From assembly GCA_003210285.1 (NCBI GenBank), contig QCVS01000001.1, positions 105,521-169,520 on the forward strand: a stretch of DNA of 64,000 nucleotides. The letters are read 5' to 3'. Shown here piece by piece: positions 20,390-29,846 of this stretch. Under the pieces are notes generated by a model. The model was not told the DNA's origin. It saw nothing but the letters and a program-made list of their open reading frames with translations, and made no database searches. Made by a program: the position numbers and the translations under genes. The DNA comes from Prochlorococcus sp. AG-686-J21 (GTDB lineage Bacteria; Cyanobacteriota; Cyanobacteriia; PCC-6307; Cyanobiaceae). The stretch's first letter is position 1, and every line of letters begins with the position of its first letter.

Positions 20390-20698
20390 ATGGCAACCCG
20401 CCAAAACTCAACTAATGGGAAGCCAAAATCCCCCAGAATACAAGTAGTTCTTCCAGAATTAATTTGTGAGCAACTAAATATTTTAGCTGAGAATGAATCA
20501 AGAACTGTTAGTAATATGGCAAAGGTATTAATTCAAGAAGGAATTAAAAATTATTTCGAAAGAGAGACCAAATCATACACTTCAGATACTAAAATCGATA
20601 CCGACAATTTCAGAGATACATTAGAAAGACAAAGTATTAAAAGGTTAAAAGGAGCTCCTCAAAGGATTAGATATACTAAAACATCTGAGAATAATTAA
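20390..20698 (+). CDS. Ribbon-helix-helix (CopG/Arc-like) DNA-binding protein
   Basis: 'SPRIQVVLPELICEQLNILAENESRTVSNMAKVLIQEGIKNYF' beta-helix-helix pattern. Confidence 0.65.
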   Translation: MATRQNSTNGKPKSPRIQVVLPELICEQLNILAENESRTVSNMAKVLIQEGIKNYFERETKSYTSDTKIDTDNFRDTLERQSIKRLKGAPQRIRYTKTSENN

Positions 20699-21403
20699 TT
20701 AATTTTGAGGTAATTTTTGTAAATCTAAAGTTTTGCCCATAACTACCAAAATATTTCCTCTCTCAAGAATATATTTCGCAGGAGGATTTACTGTTAATTG
20801 TTCTGGCGGACCAGCAGCAAGAACGTTAACTAAATAATTTTTTCTTAAATTTAAATCTCTTAAAGATCTACCAATAAATTCTTCTGGAACTGTTAATTCA
20901 TCTATTCCAGTTTGATTATCTAATTCTAATCTTTCAATAAGATTGGGTCTAACAAGTTCTAAGCCTAATCTTTCACCTTGCATTCTAGAAGGGAAAACAA
21001 CCTTATCAGCACCTACTCTTTTTAACATCTTTTCATGCAAATCACTAGTTGCTCTCGCAATTACTCTTTTTACTTTTGTTCCTTCACTATCCTTAGCAAT
21101 AAGAGTAGTTGTAATACTTGCTTCAATGGGCTCACTAATACCAACCACAACTGTATTCATCTCTAAAATCCCTGATTCCTTCATTGATTCTTCATCAGTA
21201 CAATCTATTACTCTTGCCTCAATAGAAGGTTCTAATTGTCTTAAATCATCAATAGCCTTCTCAGAAGCATCAGCAGCTAAAACATCTACGCCATTATTTA
21301 TAAGTTCTCTACAAACAGCAGTTCCAAATCTACCAACTCCTACAACTGCAAAAGTTAGCGCTTCCTCTTCTTTTTGTGGAGACCATTGCCACCAATCAGC
21401 CAT
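20699..21403 (-). CDS. TrkA/KtrA-type potassium channel regulatory subunit (RCK)
   Basis: 'FAVVGVGRFGTAVCRELINNGVDVLAAD...' Rossmann plus TrkA-C. Confidence 0.88.
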   Translation of the reverse strand: MADWWQWSPQKEEEALTFAVVGVGRFGTAVCRELINNGVDVLAADASEKAIDDLRQLEPSIEARVIDCTDEESMKESGILEMNTVVVGISEPIEASITTTLIAKDSEGTKVKRVIARATSDLHEKMLKRVGADKVVFPSRMQGERLGLELVRPNLIERLELDNQTGIDELTVPEEFIGRSLRDLNLRKNYLVNVLAAGPPEQLTVNPPAKYILERGNILVVMGKTLDLQKLPQN

Positions 21404-21421
21404 AATAAATTTTAGTAAAGG

Positions 21422-22825
21422 CTAAACATAAAGATCAGCTTTTGGATAGCCAATCCTTTTTTGTCTTTCTATTCTACTCTTATATAGAGCCTGCCACAGA
21501 GCACTTAAAAGCAAAAGAATCCCAAGTCTTCCTACGAACATACCAATAATTAGAATAAATTGACCAAAATGATTTAATTTTGCTGTCAAACCGATATCAA
21601 AACCTACTGTTGCAAATGCAGAAATACATGTGAAAAGAATTTCTAGAAATGTAAATGATTCTTTTTTAATAAAAGTATTCGTAGTACTTAATACCATAGC
21701 CATCAAGAGAACAAAAAGTAAGGAGCCAACAGTTATTCCAACTGCTTTCAAAATAACTTTATCTGAAATTAATCTATTACTAATAATTACATCTTTTTGT
21801 CCCCTTAACGTTGATCTAGTTGCTGCCATTAAGGCAATAAAAGTTGTAGTTTTGATTCCCCCACCAGTACCACCGGTACTAGCTCCAATAAACATTAAAG
21901 TCATTAATAGCAAGAGACCAGTATCTGATATTGAATTTAACGATATTGGAAAATTTGTAAATCCCGCTGTTCTTGCGCTCACAGTCTCAAAAATAGATGA
22001 CAAAATTTTCTCAAAGAAATTTAGATCACTAAAAAATTGACTATTTAATAACGTCTCTGTTACGAAAAAACCTAATGATCCAAAAATTATTAAGGAAAAA
22101 CTTGTCCTAATAACTAATCTAGAATGAAGACTCAATTTTTTATATGAAGGATTTTTTCTATTACTCCATATATCGTCGATAACTCTCCAACCAAGTCCTC
22201 CCATCACAATTAAAAAAATAAAAACAATATTGACAACAAAATTAGATCGATAATCTTGGAGGCTGTTAGACCATAAAGAAAAACCTGCATTATTATATGC
22301 AGAAATGCTATGAAAAATTGCAGCCCATAGTCTTTGCCAACTATTTTGAATTTCTATAAACCCGAAAAAGTATAATACTATTGCTCCAAAAGAAATAATA
22401 GAAGTAGCCGTAATGGCAATGCTTTGAAAAGTTCTACCAATTCCACCAACCCCAAATTCATCGAGAGTCTTACCTTTATCCAATCTAGTTCTAAGCTGAG
22501 TACCTTTCACAACAAATCCTTGTAAGAAAGTAGTAATAGCCATTAAGCCTAAACCACCTGATAAAAGCATTAAAGCTAAGAAAATTTGCCCAAAAGTATT
22601 TAAATCAACTCCTACATCAATAATAGTTAACCCCGTAACAGTTATTGCAGAAGTAGATGTAAAGAATGCTTCCCACAAACCCACATCCGATGAAGAACAT
22701 AATGGAGAACTTAAAATTAAGGTTCCAAAAATAATAATAATTAATCCTGTAACAATTGTGAATTGAGGTACAGATAACTTTCTATATGTTTCTTTTAATT
22801 TATAAACAATATTCTTTATTTTCAC
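21422..22825 (-). CDS. TrkH/KtrB family potassium transporter
   Basis: 467-aa multi-TM; 'TSTSAITVTGLTI', 'SISAYNNAGFSLW', 'SARTAGF', 'IGASTGGTGGGIKTTTF'. Confidence 0.9.
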   Translation of the reverse strand: MKIKNIVYKLKETYRKLSVPQFTIVTGLIIIIFGTLILSSPLCSSSDVGLWEAFFTSTSAITVTGLTIIDVGVDLNTFGQIFLALMLLSGGLGLMAITTFLQGFVVKGTQLRTRLDKGKTLDEFGVGGIGRTFQSIAITATSIISFGAIVLYFFGFIEIQNSWQRLWAAIFHSISAYNNAGFSLWSNSLQDYRSNFVVNIVFIFLIVMGGLGWRVIDDIWSNRKNPSYKKLSLHSRLVIRTSFSLIIFGSLGFFVTETLLNSQFFSDLNFFEKILSSIFETVSARTAGFTNFPISLNSISDTGLLLLMTLMFIGASTGGTGGGIKTTTFIALMAATRSTLRGQKDVIISNRLISDKVILKAVGITVGSLLFVLLMAMVLSTTNTFIKKESFTFLEILFTCISAFATVGFDIGLTAKLNHFGQFILIIGMFVGRLGILLLLSALWQALYKSRIERQKRIGYPKADLYV

Positions 22826-22830
22826 TTTAT

Positions 22831-24639
22831 TTATTTAAAATTTAAAATTATCAAAGCTGGCACAGTCAATGACATTATAAGTGTTAAACCCGCACCATAT
22901 TTTGCAATATCAAAAAACCTATATCTCCCAGGTCCGTAAACCATTAAATTTGTTTGATAACCCATTGGAGTTAAGAATGATTGACTTGCACCAAACAATA
23001 CAAGCATTATCAGAGCATTTGGTGAAATCTCCAGAACGCTTGAAAACTGAATAGCTACAGGCAATATAAGAGCAACAGAAGCAGCGTTACTTATAAATTG
23101 AGTAAGTATTACTGTAGCTACAAAAATTACTATTAAAGCAAAATAGAGTGGCATTCCACTTAGGAAAAAATCCAAATTTATGGCTATTAGATCGGCCAAT
23201 CCAGTGACTTGCATTGCTACACTAAAACTTGATAATGAACCTAATAATAAAATAATATCTAGCCTAATTGATCTTTGTATTTCTGCAGGACGCAAACATC
23301 CAAAAGCAACCATTGCTATTAGCGCTAAAAGAACTGATCCTACTAATGGAATATTAGTTAAAGAAGGCAAGAGAACCATACCAATTGCAATTGCAATTGC
23401 AATTGGTTTTCTAATTAAAAATGGCAGATCATCTTCAAATTGATCCAAAATCAACAAGTCATTACTTGCTTGCAGACCTCTTATTGAGTCTAAAGGTGCC
23501 TGAAGTAATAAGACATCTCCTGCTCTTAAAACGGCTTGACCTAATCTTTCCCGAACAGTTTGTTGCCCTCTTCTGAGAGCTAAAACTGTTGCATTATGGC
23601 GTTGCCTAAATCTTAGTTCTCTCAAGCTTGCTCCTGCTAAAGTTGATCCAGAAGGAAGCAAAGCCTCGAAAGTTTTGGTACCTTCTTCAGTAGAGAGAAG
23701 ATTTGTGCCGGCAATAGATCTCTTGTTTTCAGCTAACAAAATTGTATGCTCTTGTTGTAATCGCAATAAATCCGCCCTCGTTACACGTACTATCAATCTA
23801 TCTTCAGGCTCAAATTTGCGGTCTGCTAGAGGAGGTAGGATTACTTTTCCGTTTCTTTGCAACTCAAGAACATCAACATCAAATCTTCTTTGTAATCTAC
23901 TATTTCTTACTGATTGACCAACCAATTCAGAGGAAGAGGGAATGGTAACTTCTGTAAAATAAATATTCATATTACCATTTTTAATAAAGTCTTTATTTCT
24001 TCCTCTATCAGGCAAAAGAACGTCAGAGACTAAGATCATATATGTTGTACCTATTAACCAAACAGGAATCCCTATTGAAGTCAAGCTAAATAACTCAAGA
24101 GACCCATAGCCTAATTGCTGACTAATATCACTTACTAGCAAATTTACTGAGCTTCCTAGTAATGTAAGTGTTCCTCCTAATAGAGTTGCAAAAGATAAAG
24201 GTAAAAGGACTTTGGAAGGTGAAATATTTCGTCGTTCACACCAGCCTTCAATCAAAGGCAAAAGAGATGCTACAACTGGCGTATTAGGTACGATCCCAGA
24301 TATTGGAGCTATTAAAAAAGTTATAAGTAAAATTAATTTTCTAGGTGTTTTAATATTTTCAGAGGATATAAGCTCCCTTACTCTGTCTAACGCACCACTT
24401 TTAAATAATGCAGAGGAAACTGCAAACAAACCCATCAAAGTGATTAAAGATGGGCTTCCAAAGCCAGATAAGGCTTTTTCAGGTGTTAGAACTCCAGTAA
24501 CAATAAATATTCCAACGCATAATAAACCGGTTAATTCAGGGGCTATAGTATTTCTTATAAATAAAATTAATGATAGAAATAAAACTAAAACTGTTATTAG
24601 TGCATTTAAATTATTGCTAAAAAAAGAAATTAAATTCAT
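22831..24639 (-). CDS. SLC13-type permease with two internal TrkA-C (RCK-C) domains
   Basis: 602 aa; 'SGIVPNTPVVASLLPLI', 'LTQFISNAASVALILPVAIQ', with two cytosolic TrkA-C-like segments between. Confidence 0.88.
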   Translation of the reverse strand: MNLISFFSNNLNALITVLVLFLSLILFIRNTIAPELTGLLCVGIFIVTGVLTPEKALSGFGSPSLITLMGLFAVSSALFKSGALDRVRELISSENIKTPRKLILLITFLIAPISGIVPNTPVVASLLPLIEGWCERRNISPSKVLLPLSFATLLGGTLTLLGSSVNLLVSDISQQLGYGSLELFSLTSIGIPVWLIGTTYMILVSDVLLPDRGRNKDFIKNGNMNIYFTEVTIPSSSELVGQSVRNSRLQRRFDVDVLELQRNGKVILPPLADRKFEPEDRLIVRVTRADLLRLQQEHTILLAENKRSIAGTNLLSTEEGTKTFEALLPSGSTLAGASLRELRFRQRHNATVLALRRGQQTVRERLGQAVLRAGDVLLLQAPLDSIRGLQASNDLLILDQFEDDLPFLIRKPIAIAIAIGMVLLPSLTNIPLVGSVLLALIAMVAFGCLRPAEIQRSIRLDIILLLGSLSSFSVAMQVTGLADLIAINLDFFLSGMPLYFALIVIFVATVILTQFISNAASVALILPVAIQFSSVLEISPNALIMLVLFGASQSFLTPMGYQTNLMVYGPGRYRFFDIAKYGAGLTLIMSLTVPALIILNFK

Positions 24640-24698
24640 ATCAAACTTATTTAACTCAATATACCTATAAACAATATGCCAAAAAAGTTTAAACTTGT

Positions 24699-25883
24699 TT
24701 AAGGTTTTTTGTTAATAAAGTTATTTATAGAAGATTTTTTGTGAAATAACCAAGAAGCTGTAGATTTTAAGCTTTTAATAATATCAGGCATTTTTGAAGC
24801 ATAAATCAATCTTCTTGCCTCAAATGCCAATTTACCTGATAAAGTCACACCTAAAGCAGAAATGGATGCTTCACCAATTCCTAAACTAATCATTTCACCA
24901 TTGTCTTCAAAATCAAAAGGTAAAAGTTCTTTTTCATGAAAGAGTAGTTCAATATTTTTAGCAAGATGATTTCCTTGTTGCATTGCAACTTGAGCGGTCA
25001 AAGGCAAATTCTCCATACCTTTAATTATTGAAATATCTCCAATAGCAAAAGTATTTATATAATTTTCTATTTGAAATTTATCATTTACTTGAATTCTTCC
25101 GTCTTGTTGTGTGACTTGTTCGTCAATATAAGGAAGGTTAGGTTTGACACCAGCAGTCCAAATCACAACGTCTTGATCTAAGTCTTTAATCTCAGAATCG
25201 TTCAAAATACTAATTTTTTGATCTGCAATTTGTTGAACAGTTGAATTTAAAATAACATTTATTTTTCTTCTTTCTAAAGCTTTCTCGGCTTCTTCTCGAT
25301 TAAAAATCTTATTTCGACCTAAGATTTCATTAGACCTTTCAACAATACTTATATCAAATTTATTTTTATAAATATCATTAATCTTGCATGCGATCTCTAC
25401 CCCAGAAGGACCCGCTCCGATTACAAATAAATTTTTCTTTGTTTTATTGTTCTGAAATTTATGTAAAAATGACTTTAACTTTTTAAGGTCATTTAAATTA
25501 TTAAAGAAATAACAATTTTCATCCACACCTTTCACTGAAAAACTATTAGATACTGATCCTGTACAAAGAATCAACAATTCATAACTTATATTTAAATCAT
25601 CACTAAATTCTAGAATCTTTTCATCAAATCTAATTTTAGTTAAACAATTTTTTAGAAAAGTAATACCTAAATTTGAAAATAGATTTGAAAATTCAGGAGC
25701 AGTCTCCCACATTGATAATTCTTCGCTTAAAACTTCATACATTAAAGGTTTAAATATAAACTTTGCTTCAGAATCAATGACTAGGATTGGTAAAGAGGGG
25801 TTTAGTCTTTTTAAGTTTGAAGCAACTGTCATACCTCCAAATCCTGCGCCAACTATTACTATTGGTTTTTTTATTGATTTCAT
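24699..25883 (-). CDS. NAD(P)H dehydrogenase type 2-like FAD oxidoreductase
   Basis: 'PIVIVGAGFGGMTVASNLKRL', 'FVIGAGPSGVEIACKI', 'TFAIGDISIIKG...PLTAQVAMQQGNHLAKNI'. Confidence 0.85.
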   Translation of the reverse strand: MKSIKKPIVIVGAGFGGMTVASNLKRLNPSLPILVIDSEAKFIFKPLMYEVLSEELSMWETAPEFSNLFSNLGITFLKNCLTKIRFDEKILEFSDDLNISYELLILCTGSVSNSFSVKGVDENCYFFNNLNDLKKLKSFLHKFQNNKTKKNLFVIGAGPSGVEIACKINDIYKNKFDISIVERSNEILGRNKIFNREEAEKALERRKINVILNSTVQQIADQKISILNDSEIKDLDQDVVIWTAGVKPNLPYIDEQVTQQDGRIQVNDKFQIENYINTFAIGDISIIKGMENLPLTAQVAMQQGNHLAKNIELLFHEKELLPFDFEDNGEMISLGIGEASISALGVTLSGKLAFEARRLIYASKMPDIIKSLKSTASWLFHKKSSINNFINKKP

Positions 25884-25972
25884 GAAGGATATATTGTTGA
25901 ACCTAAATGTATTATTAAATTAAACGAATAATGTTCAAACTGAGCGAAATAACCTCTAATCCCTAATTACCT

Positions 25973-26701
25973 TTGATAATGATTGAGAAAACGCTAGAAA
26001 GTATTCAACTTGATCTAGAAGAGCATAATAAAAAATTAAAAGATATGATCCCCAAAGAAATAATATTATGGGGCTATAAAAACTTTGATAATCACTTTGC
26101 TATTACAACAAGCTTTGGGATACAATCATCAGTTATTTTACATATGGTGCATCAACACTCACTACAAAAAAAAATTAAGATTTTTTGGATAGATACAGGG
26201 TACTTACCCCCAGAGACTTATAAGTATGCAGAGAGACTAATTAATGATTTATCTTTAGAAATAGAGGTTTTACAAAGTGAACTATCTCCAGCAAGAATGG
26301 AATCTCTTTATGGAAAACTTTGGGAAACTAATAAATCTAGTGATTTAGATAAATACCATGACATAAGAAAAATAAAACCTTTAGAAAATGCTTTAGATAA
26401 ACATGACATATTCTGCTGGGCTAGCGGTGTGAGATCGGAGCAAACGAATAATAGGAATAAAATGAAATTTGTTGACGTAATACGCAAACGACTTTCTTTA
26501 AGGCCCTTACTCAACTGGAAAAACAAAGATATTTTTTATTACATGAAAGAAAATCAATTACCGTCGCACCCACTTTTCTCAAAAGGTTATTCAACTGTTG
26601 GAGATTGGCATTCTAGTTCTCCTGAAAGTGTTGATAAAGAAGGCAGGACAACAAGATTTGGAGGAATGAAGCAAGAATGTGGAATTCATACTGAAAATTA
26701 A
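25973..26701 (+). CDS. cysH: Phosphoadenylyl-sulfate reductase
   Basis: 'TTSFGIQSSVILHM', 'WIDTGYLPPETY', C-terminal 'GGMKQECGIHTEN'; lacks the paired CC motif of FeS-type APS reductases. Confidence 0.9.
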   Translation: MIMIEKTLESIQLDLEEHNKKLKDMIPKEIILWGYKNFDNHFAITTSFGIQSSVILHMVHQHSLQKKIKIFWIDTGYLPPETYKYAERLINDLSLEIEVLQSELSPARMESLYGKLWETNKSSDLDKYHDIRKIKPLENALDKHDIFCWASGVRSEQTNNRNKMKFVDVIRKRLSLRPLLNWKNKDIFYYMKENQLPSHPLFSKGYSTVGDWHSSSPESVDKEGRTTRFGGMKQECGIHTEN

Positions 26702-26718
26702 ATTTTTCTTTCAGGACT

Positions 26719-27399
26719 ATGATCGATGATATTAATTTCCTTTTAGTTGGCAATAGCAGACTTCACTGGGCAGAAAATTTACAAACAAAATATAAGTTTT
26801 TTCACACACAAAAAAAAAATAATGTACCTCAAAATATCAATTTAAATAATTTAATTTGGGCATCAGTAGGGAAATTACCAGATTTGTCTCTTAAGCAAGA
26901 AAATAGAATCTCAACTCAAGATATTAAATTAAAAAACCTTCCGAATCATTTTGGGGTTGATAGAGCCCTTGGTTGTTTGGAAGCTTTAAAAATAATAGAG
27001 AACCCATCCAGAAAAGAACTATTAATAGCAGATTTTGGAACAACTTTGTCTCTTACGAAGTTAACTGCACAAGGCTCTATTATCGGCGGGCAAATAACAC
27101 CTGGTTTTCAGACACAGCTAAGATCTATGGACAAATACACCAAGAACCTCAAAGCTCCTAAAAAGTATGATATTCCTGTTCAAGATTTTTTAATCAATAC
27201 AGAAGATTCAATGTTAAAAGGAGTATCTAACTCTCTAATGGGTGTAATTAATTTATCATTTAACCCTTCTCAAGATATTTTGATTATGTGTGGAGGCGAC
27301 TCGGAATTAATGGGTAGTCTATTAAAGCAAAAGAAAGAAGAAATTATTATCGCCCCGAATTTAGTTATGCAAGGCATGATCACACACTTCAATCATTAG
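26719..27399 (+). CDS. coaX: Type III pantothenate kinase
   Basis: 'LLVGNSRLHWAE', 'FGVDRALGCLEAL', 'IADFGTTLSLTKLTAQGSIIGGQITPGFQ'. Confidence 0.85.
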   Translation: MIDDINFLLVGNSRLHWAENLQTKYKFFHTQKKNNVPQNINLNNLIWASVGKLPDLSLKQENRISTQDIKLKNLPNHFGVDRALGCLEALKIIENPSRKELLIADFGTTLSLTKLTAQGSIIGGQITPGFQTQLRSMDKYTKNLKAPKKYDIPVQDFLINTEDSMLKGVSNSLMGVINLSFNPSQDILIMCGGDSELMGSLLKQKKEEIIIAPNLVMQGMITHFNH

Positions 27400-27404
27400 G
27401 ATAT

Positions 27405-27878
27405 TCACCTTAATCCTAAATCTGCAATAATGTGGTCTGCCATAATGGCTGCTTTAACCTTTAGGTAAATTTTTTCAACTTTACCATCAGTATCAATTAA
27501 AAAAGTATTTCTCATCATTCCCATATATTCCTTTCCCATAAATTTTTTAAGGCCATAACTGTCATAATCAGAAGATACTTTATAAGGTTCAGGGTCAGTC
27601 AAGAGAACAAAAGGCAAGTCAAATTTTTCGATAAATTTCTGATGTGAAGTAGCACTATCTTTACTAATTCCAAGAACTACAAAATTATTTTTCTTAAGTA
27701 AATCCCAATTTTCTTTAAAATTACAAGCCTCTTTAGTACAACCTGGGGTATTATCTTTTGGATAAAAATATAGTATTATTCTTTTACCTTTAAAGTCTTT
27801 TAAAGATACATCTGTTTCAAAAGAGTCTTTTAAATTAAACTCTGGTGCTTTATCACCAACCTTAAGAGCCATTGACAT
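27405..27878 (-). CDS. bcp: Thioredoxin-dependent peroxiredoxin (Bcp/PrxQ)
   Basis: 'LYFYPKDNTPGCTKEACNF' peroxiredoxin signature. Confidence 0.92.
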   Translation of the reverse strand: MSMALKVGDKAPEFNLKDSFETDVSLKDFKGKRIILYFYPKDNTPGCTKEACNFKENWDLLKKNNFVVLGISKDSATSHQKFIEKFDLPFVLLTDPEPYKVSSDYDSYGLKKFMGKEYMGMMRNTFLIDTDGKVEKIYLKVKAAIMADHIIADLGLR

Positions 27879-28527
27879 TATTAAATAACCATAATTCTAA
27901 AATACCAAAAATCTGGTTTCATAAGATAAAAGGTGTACAAGATGTCGCAACCCCAAAAGAACTTGAACTCGCAAATAAGCTCTCTAGGCAAAGAGCAAAT
28001 ATTTTTTTAGAAAGTAGAGCTTATATAAGAAAGTCTTTAGGAACTTTTTTTAATTTAAATCCATTAGAGATGCCTATAATTGCAAATCCAGGAGAACCTC
28101 CTGAATTACCAAGCGGGATGGGACATTTTAGTTTTAGTCATTGTTGTGATGCGATTATATTAATTTGGCATGAAAAAAAATTGGAATTGATATTGAGAGA
28201 CTTGACAGAGATTTTAATTATGCGCAATTAGCAAAAAAATATTTCTTCAACTCAAACAGATCAAATAATAATGCCGAATTATATAAAAAATCTATTTTAA
28301 ATCAATGGTGTGCCGTTGAGGCTGCTATAAAATGGGATCATGGCAAGTTAGCTAAAGACATAAAAGAATGGCAATATTCTGAAAACGAGAAAACACTATT
28401 TCATAAAAAGAAAAAACTTAAGTTGAAATTTACCCAAATAACTTTTTATAAATGGACTATCTCTTTAGCTTATAAAGAGAGCTCTCACTTTATGCCTAAT
28501 ATTATTTGCAGCAGTTGGATAGTTTAA
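27872..28527 (+). pseudogene. 4'-phosphopantetheinyl transferase, interrupted by a -1 frame discontinuity at an A8 tract (28173-28180)
   Basis: Frame 0 (27872-28231) ends 'FSFSHCCDAIILIWHEKK-LELILR...*'. Shifting -1 at A_AAA_AAA gives 'HEKKIGIDIERLDRDFNYAQLAKKYFF...ILNQWCAVEAAIKWDHGKLA...SSWIV*' ending at TAA 28525-28527. GIDIER and W..VEAAIKW are PPTase motifs. Could be sequencing error, mutation, or functional recoding. Confidence 0.8.
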
Positions 28528-29813
28528 CTTTTTCGTTTTTTACGTAACTCTTCATATTTATTTTTTTCCCATCCAGAATCTTTGGGTTCCCAAAATTTCA
28601 TTCCTCTTAAATCAGTTGGGAGATATTCTTGTTGCAACCAGTTACCTTGAGCATTATGAGGATTTAAGTAATTACTAGCATTGTTTTTTAGGTGATTCGG
28701 AACCGACGATACATTAGTGGACTTAAATGCTTCTATTGCTTTAAAAATTGATTTAGTACTATTACTCTTCGGAGTAATTGCTAAATATAAAGAAGCTTGA
28801 GAAAGAAAAAATAATCCTTCAGGGAAACCAACTCGATCAAAAGCATCACAACAAGACTGCACAACAACTATTGCATTAGGATCTGAAAGACCAATGTCCT
28901 CACTAGCAGAAATCAAAAGTCTTCTGAAAATAAAATTTGGATCTTCACCGGCTTCAACCATATTGGCAAGCCAATATAAAGTCGCATCTGGGTCTGATCC
29001 TCTAATAGATTTTATAAAAGCACTAATAACATCAAAATGATTTTGACCATTTTTGTCATAAACAATATTTTTCTTTTGGATTGAATCTTCAGCAATTTGC
29101 AGATCAATAACAACTAATTTATCTTTATTTTCCTTTGTAATATTTATACCTAATTCTAAAGCATTTATAAGATTCCTCGCATCGCCTCCAGAAAATTTTA
29201 CCAAATGATTAATTGCCTCTTCTGTTATTTCGATAGTTTTAGAATCTTGAAGACAAGAATAATACTTAATTACTTTTTCAATTATTTTCTTCAAATCATT
29301 TTTATTTAAAGGAAGTAATGAAAAAATACGAGCTCTACTAATTAGAGCTTTATTTACGGCAAAGAAAGGGTTTTCTGTTGTAGCACCAATAAAAGTTATA
29401 GTACCGTTTTCAATTGAGGGCAGCAAAGCATCTTGTTGAACTGAGTTAAATCTGTGTACCTCATCAATAAATAAAATTGTTTTCCTATTGGAACTTAGTA
29501 ACCTTTCCTTCGCATTTGCAATTTCAGTTCTTAATTCCTTAATACTAGACAAAACAGCATTTAACTTTATTAATGAGGAACGAGTATAAGAAGATATAAT
29601 TTCAATTAAAGTTGTTTTACCTACACCAGGTGGTCCGAAAAAAATAATATTTCCTACCTTGTCGTTCAAGATTGCATTTCTCAATAGAGAATTATTTCCC
29701 AAGATGGATTCTTGACCAAAAAATTCATCTAAATTCTTTGGCCTTAATTTATCCGCTAATGGAGCATTACTTTTTGTTTGATAAATATTGCTAAATAAAT
29801 TATCTGACTCCAT
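28524..29813 (-). CDS. rarA: Replication-associated recombination protein A (AAA ATPase, MgsA/WRNIP1 family)
   Basis: 'ADKLRPKNLDEFFGQ', 'FFGPPGVGKTTL', 'FIDEVHRFNSVQQDALLPSIENG'. Confidence 0.92.
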   Translation of the reverse strand: MESDNLFSNIYQTKSNAPLADKLRPKNLDEFFGQESILGNNSLLRNAILNDKVGNIIFFGPPGVGKTTLIEIISSYTRSSLIKLNAVLSSIKELRTEIANAKERLLSSNRKTILFIDEVHRFNSVQQDALLPSIENGTITFIGATTENPFFAVNKALISRARIFSLLPLNKNDLKKIIEKVIKYYSCLQDSKTIEITEEAINHLVKFSGGDARNLINALELGINITKENKDKLVVIDLQIAEDSIQKKNIVYDKNGQNHFDVISAFIKSIRGSDPDATLYWLANMVEAGEDPNFIFRRLLISASEDIGLSDPNAIVVVQSCCDAFDRVGFPEGLFFLSQASLYLAITPKSNSTKSIFKAIEAFKSTNVSSVPNHLKNNASNYLNPHNAQGNWLQQEYLPTDLRGMKFWEPKDSGWEKNKYEELRKKRKS

Positions 29814-29846
29814 TTTTTTAAACTAAGAATAAATCATTTTAAAAAT

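Noticed and set aside
20943-22040. Plus-strand ORFs antisense to the KtrA/KtrB genes (20943-21425, 21630-22040)
   Set aside because: Shadow ORFs of conserved transporter genes with no independent motif.
23180-24670. Plus-strand ORFs antisense to the SLC13 permease
   Set aside because: Shadow ORFs; low-complexity composition mirrors the opposite strand.
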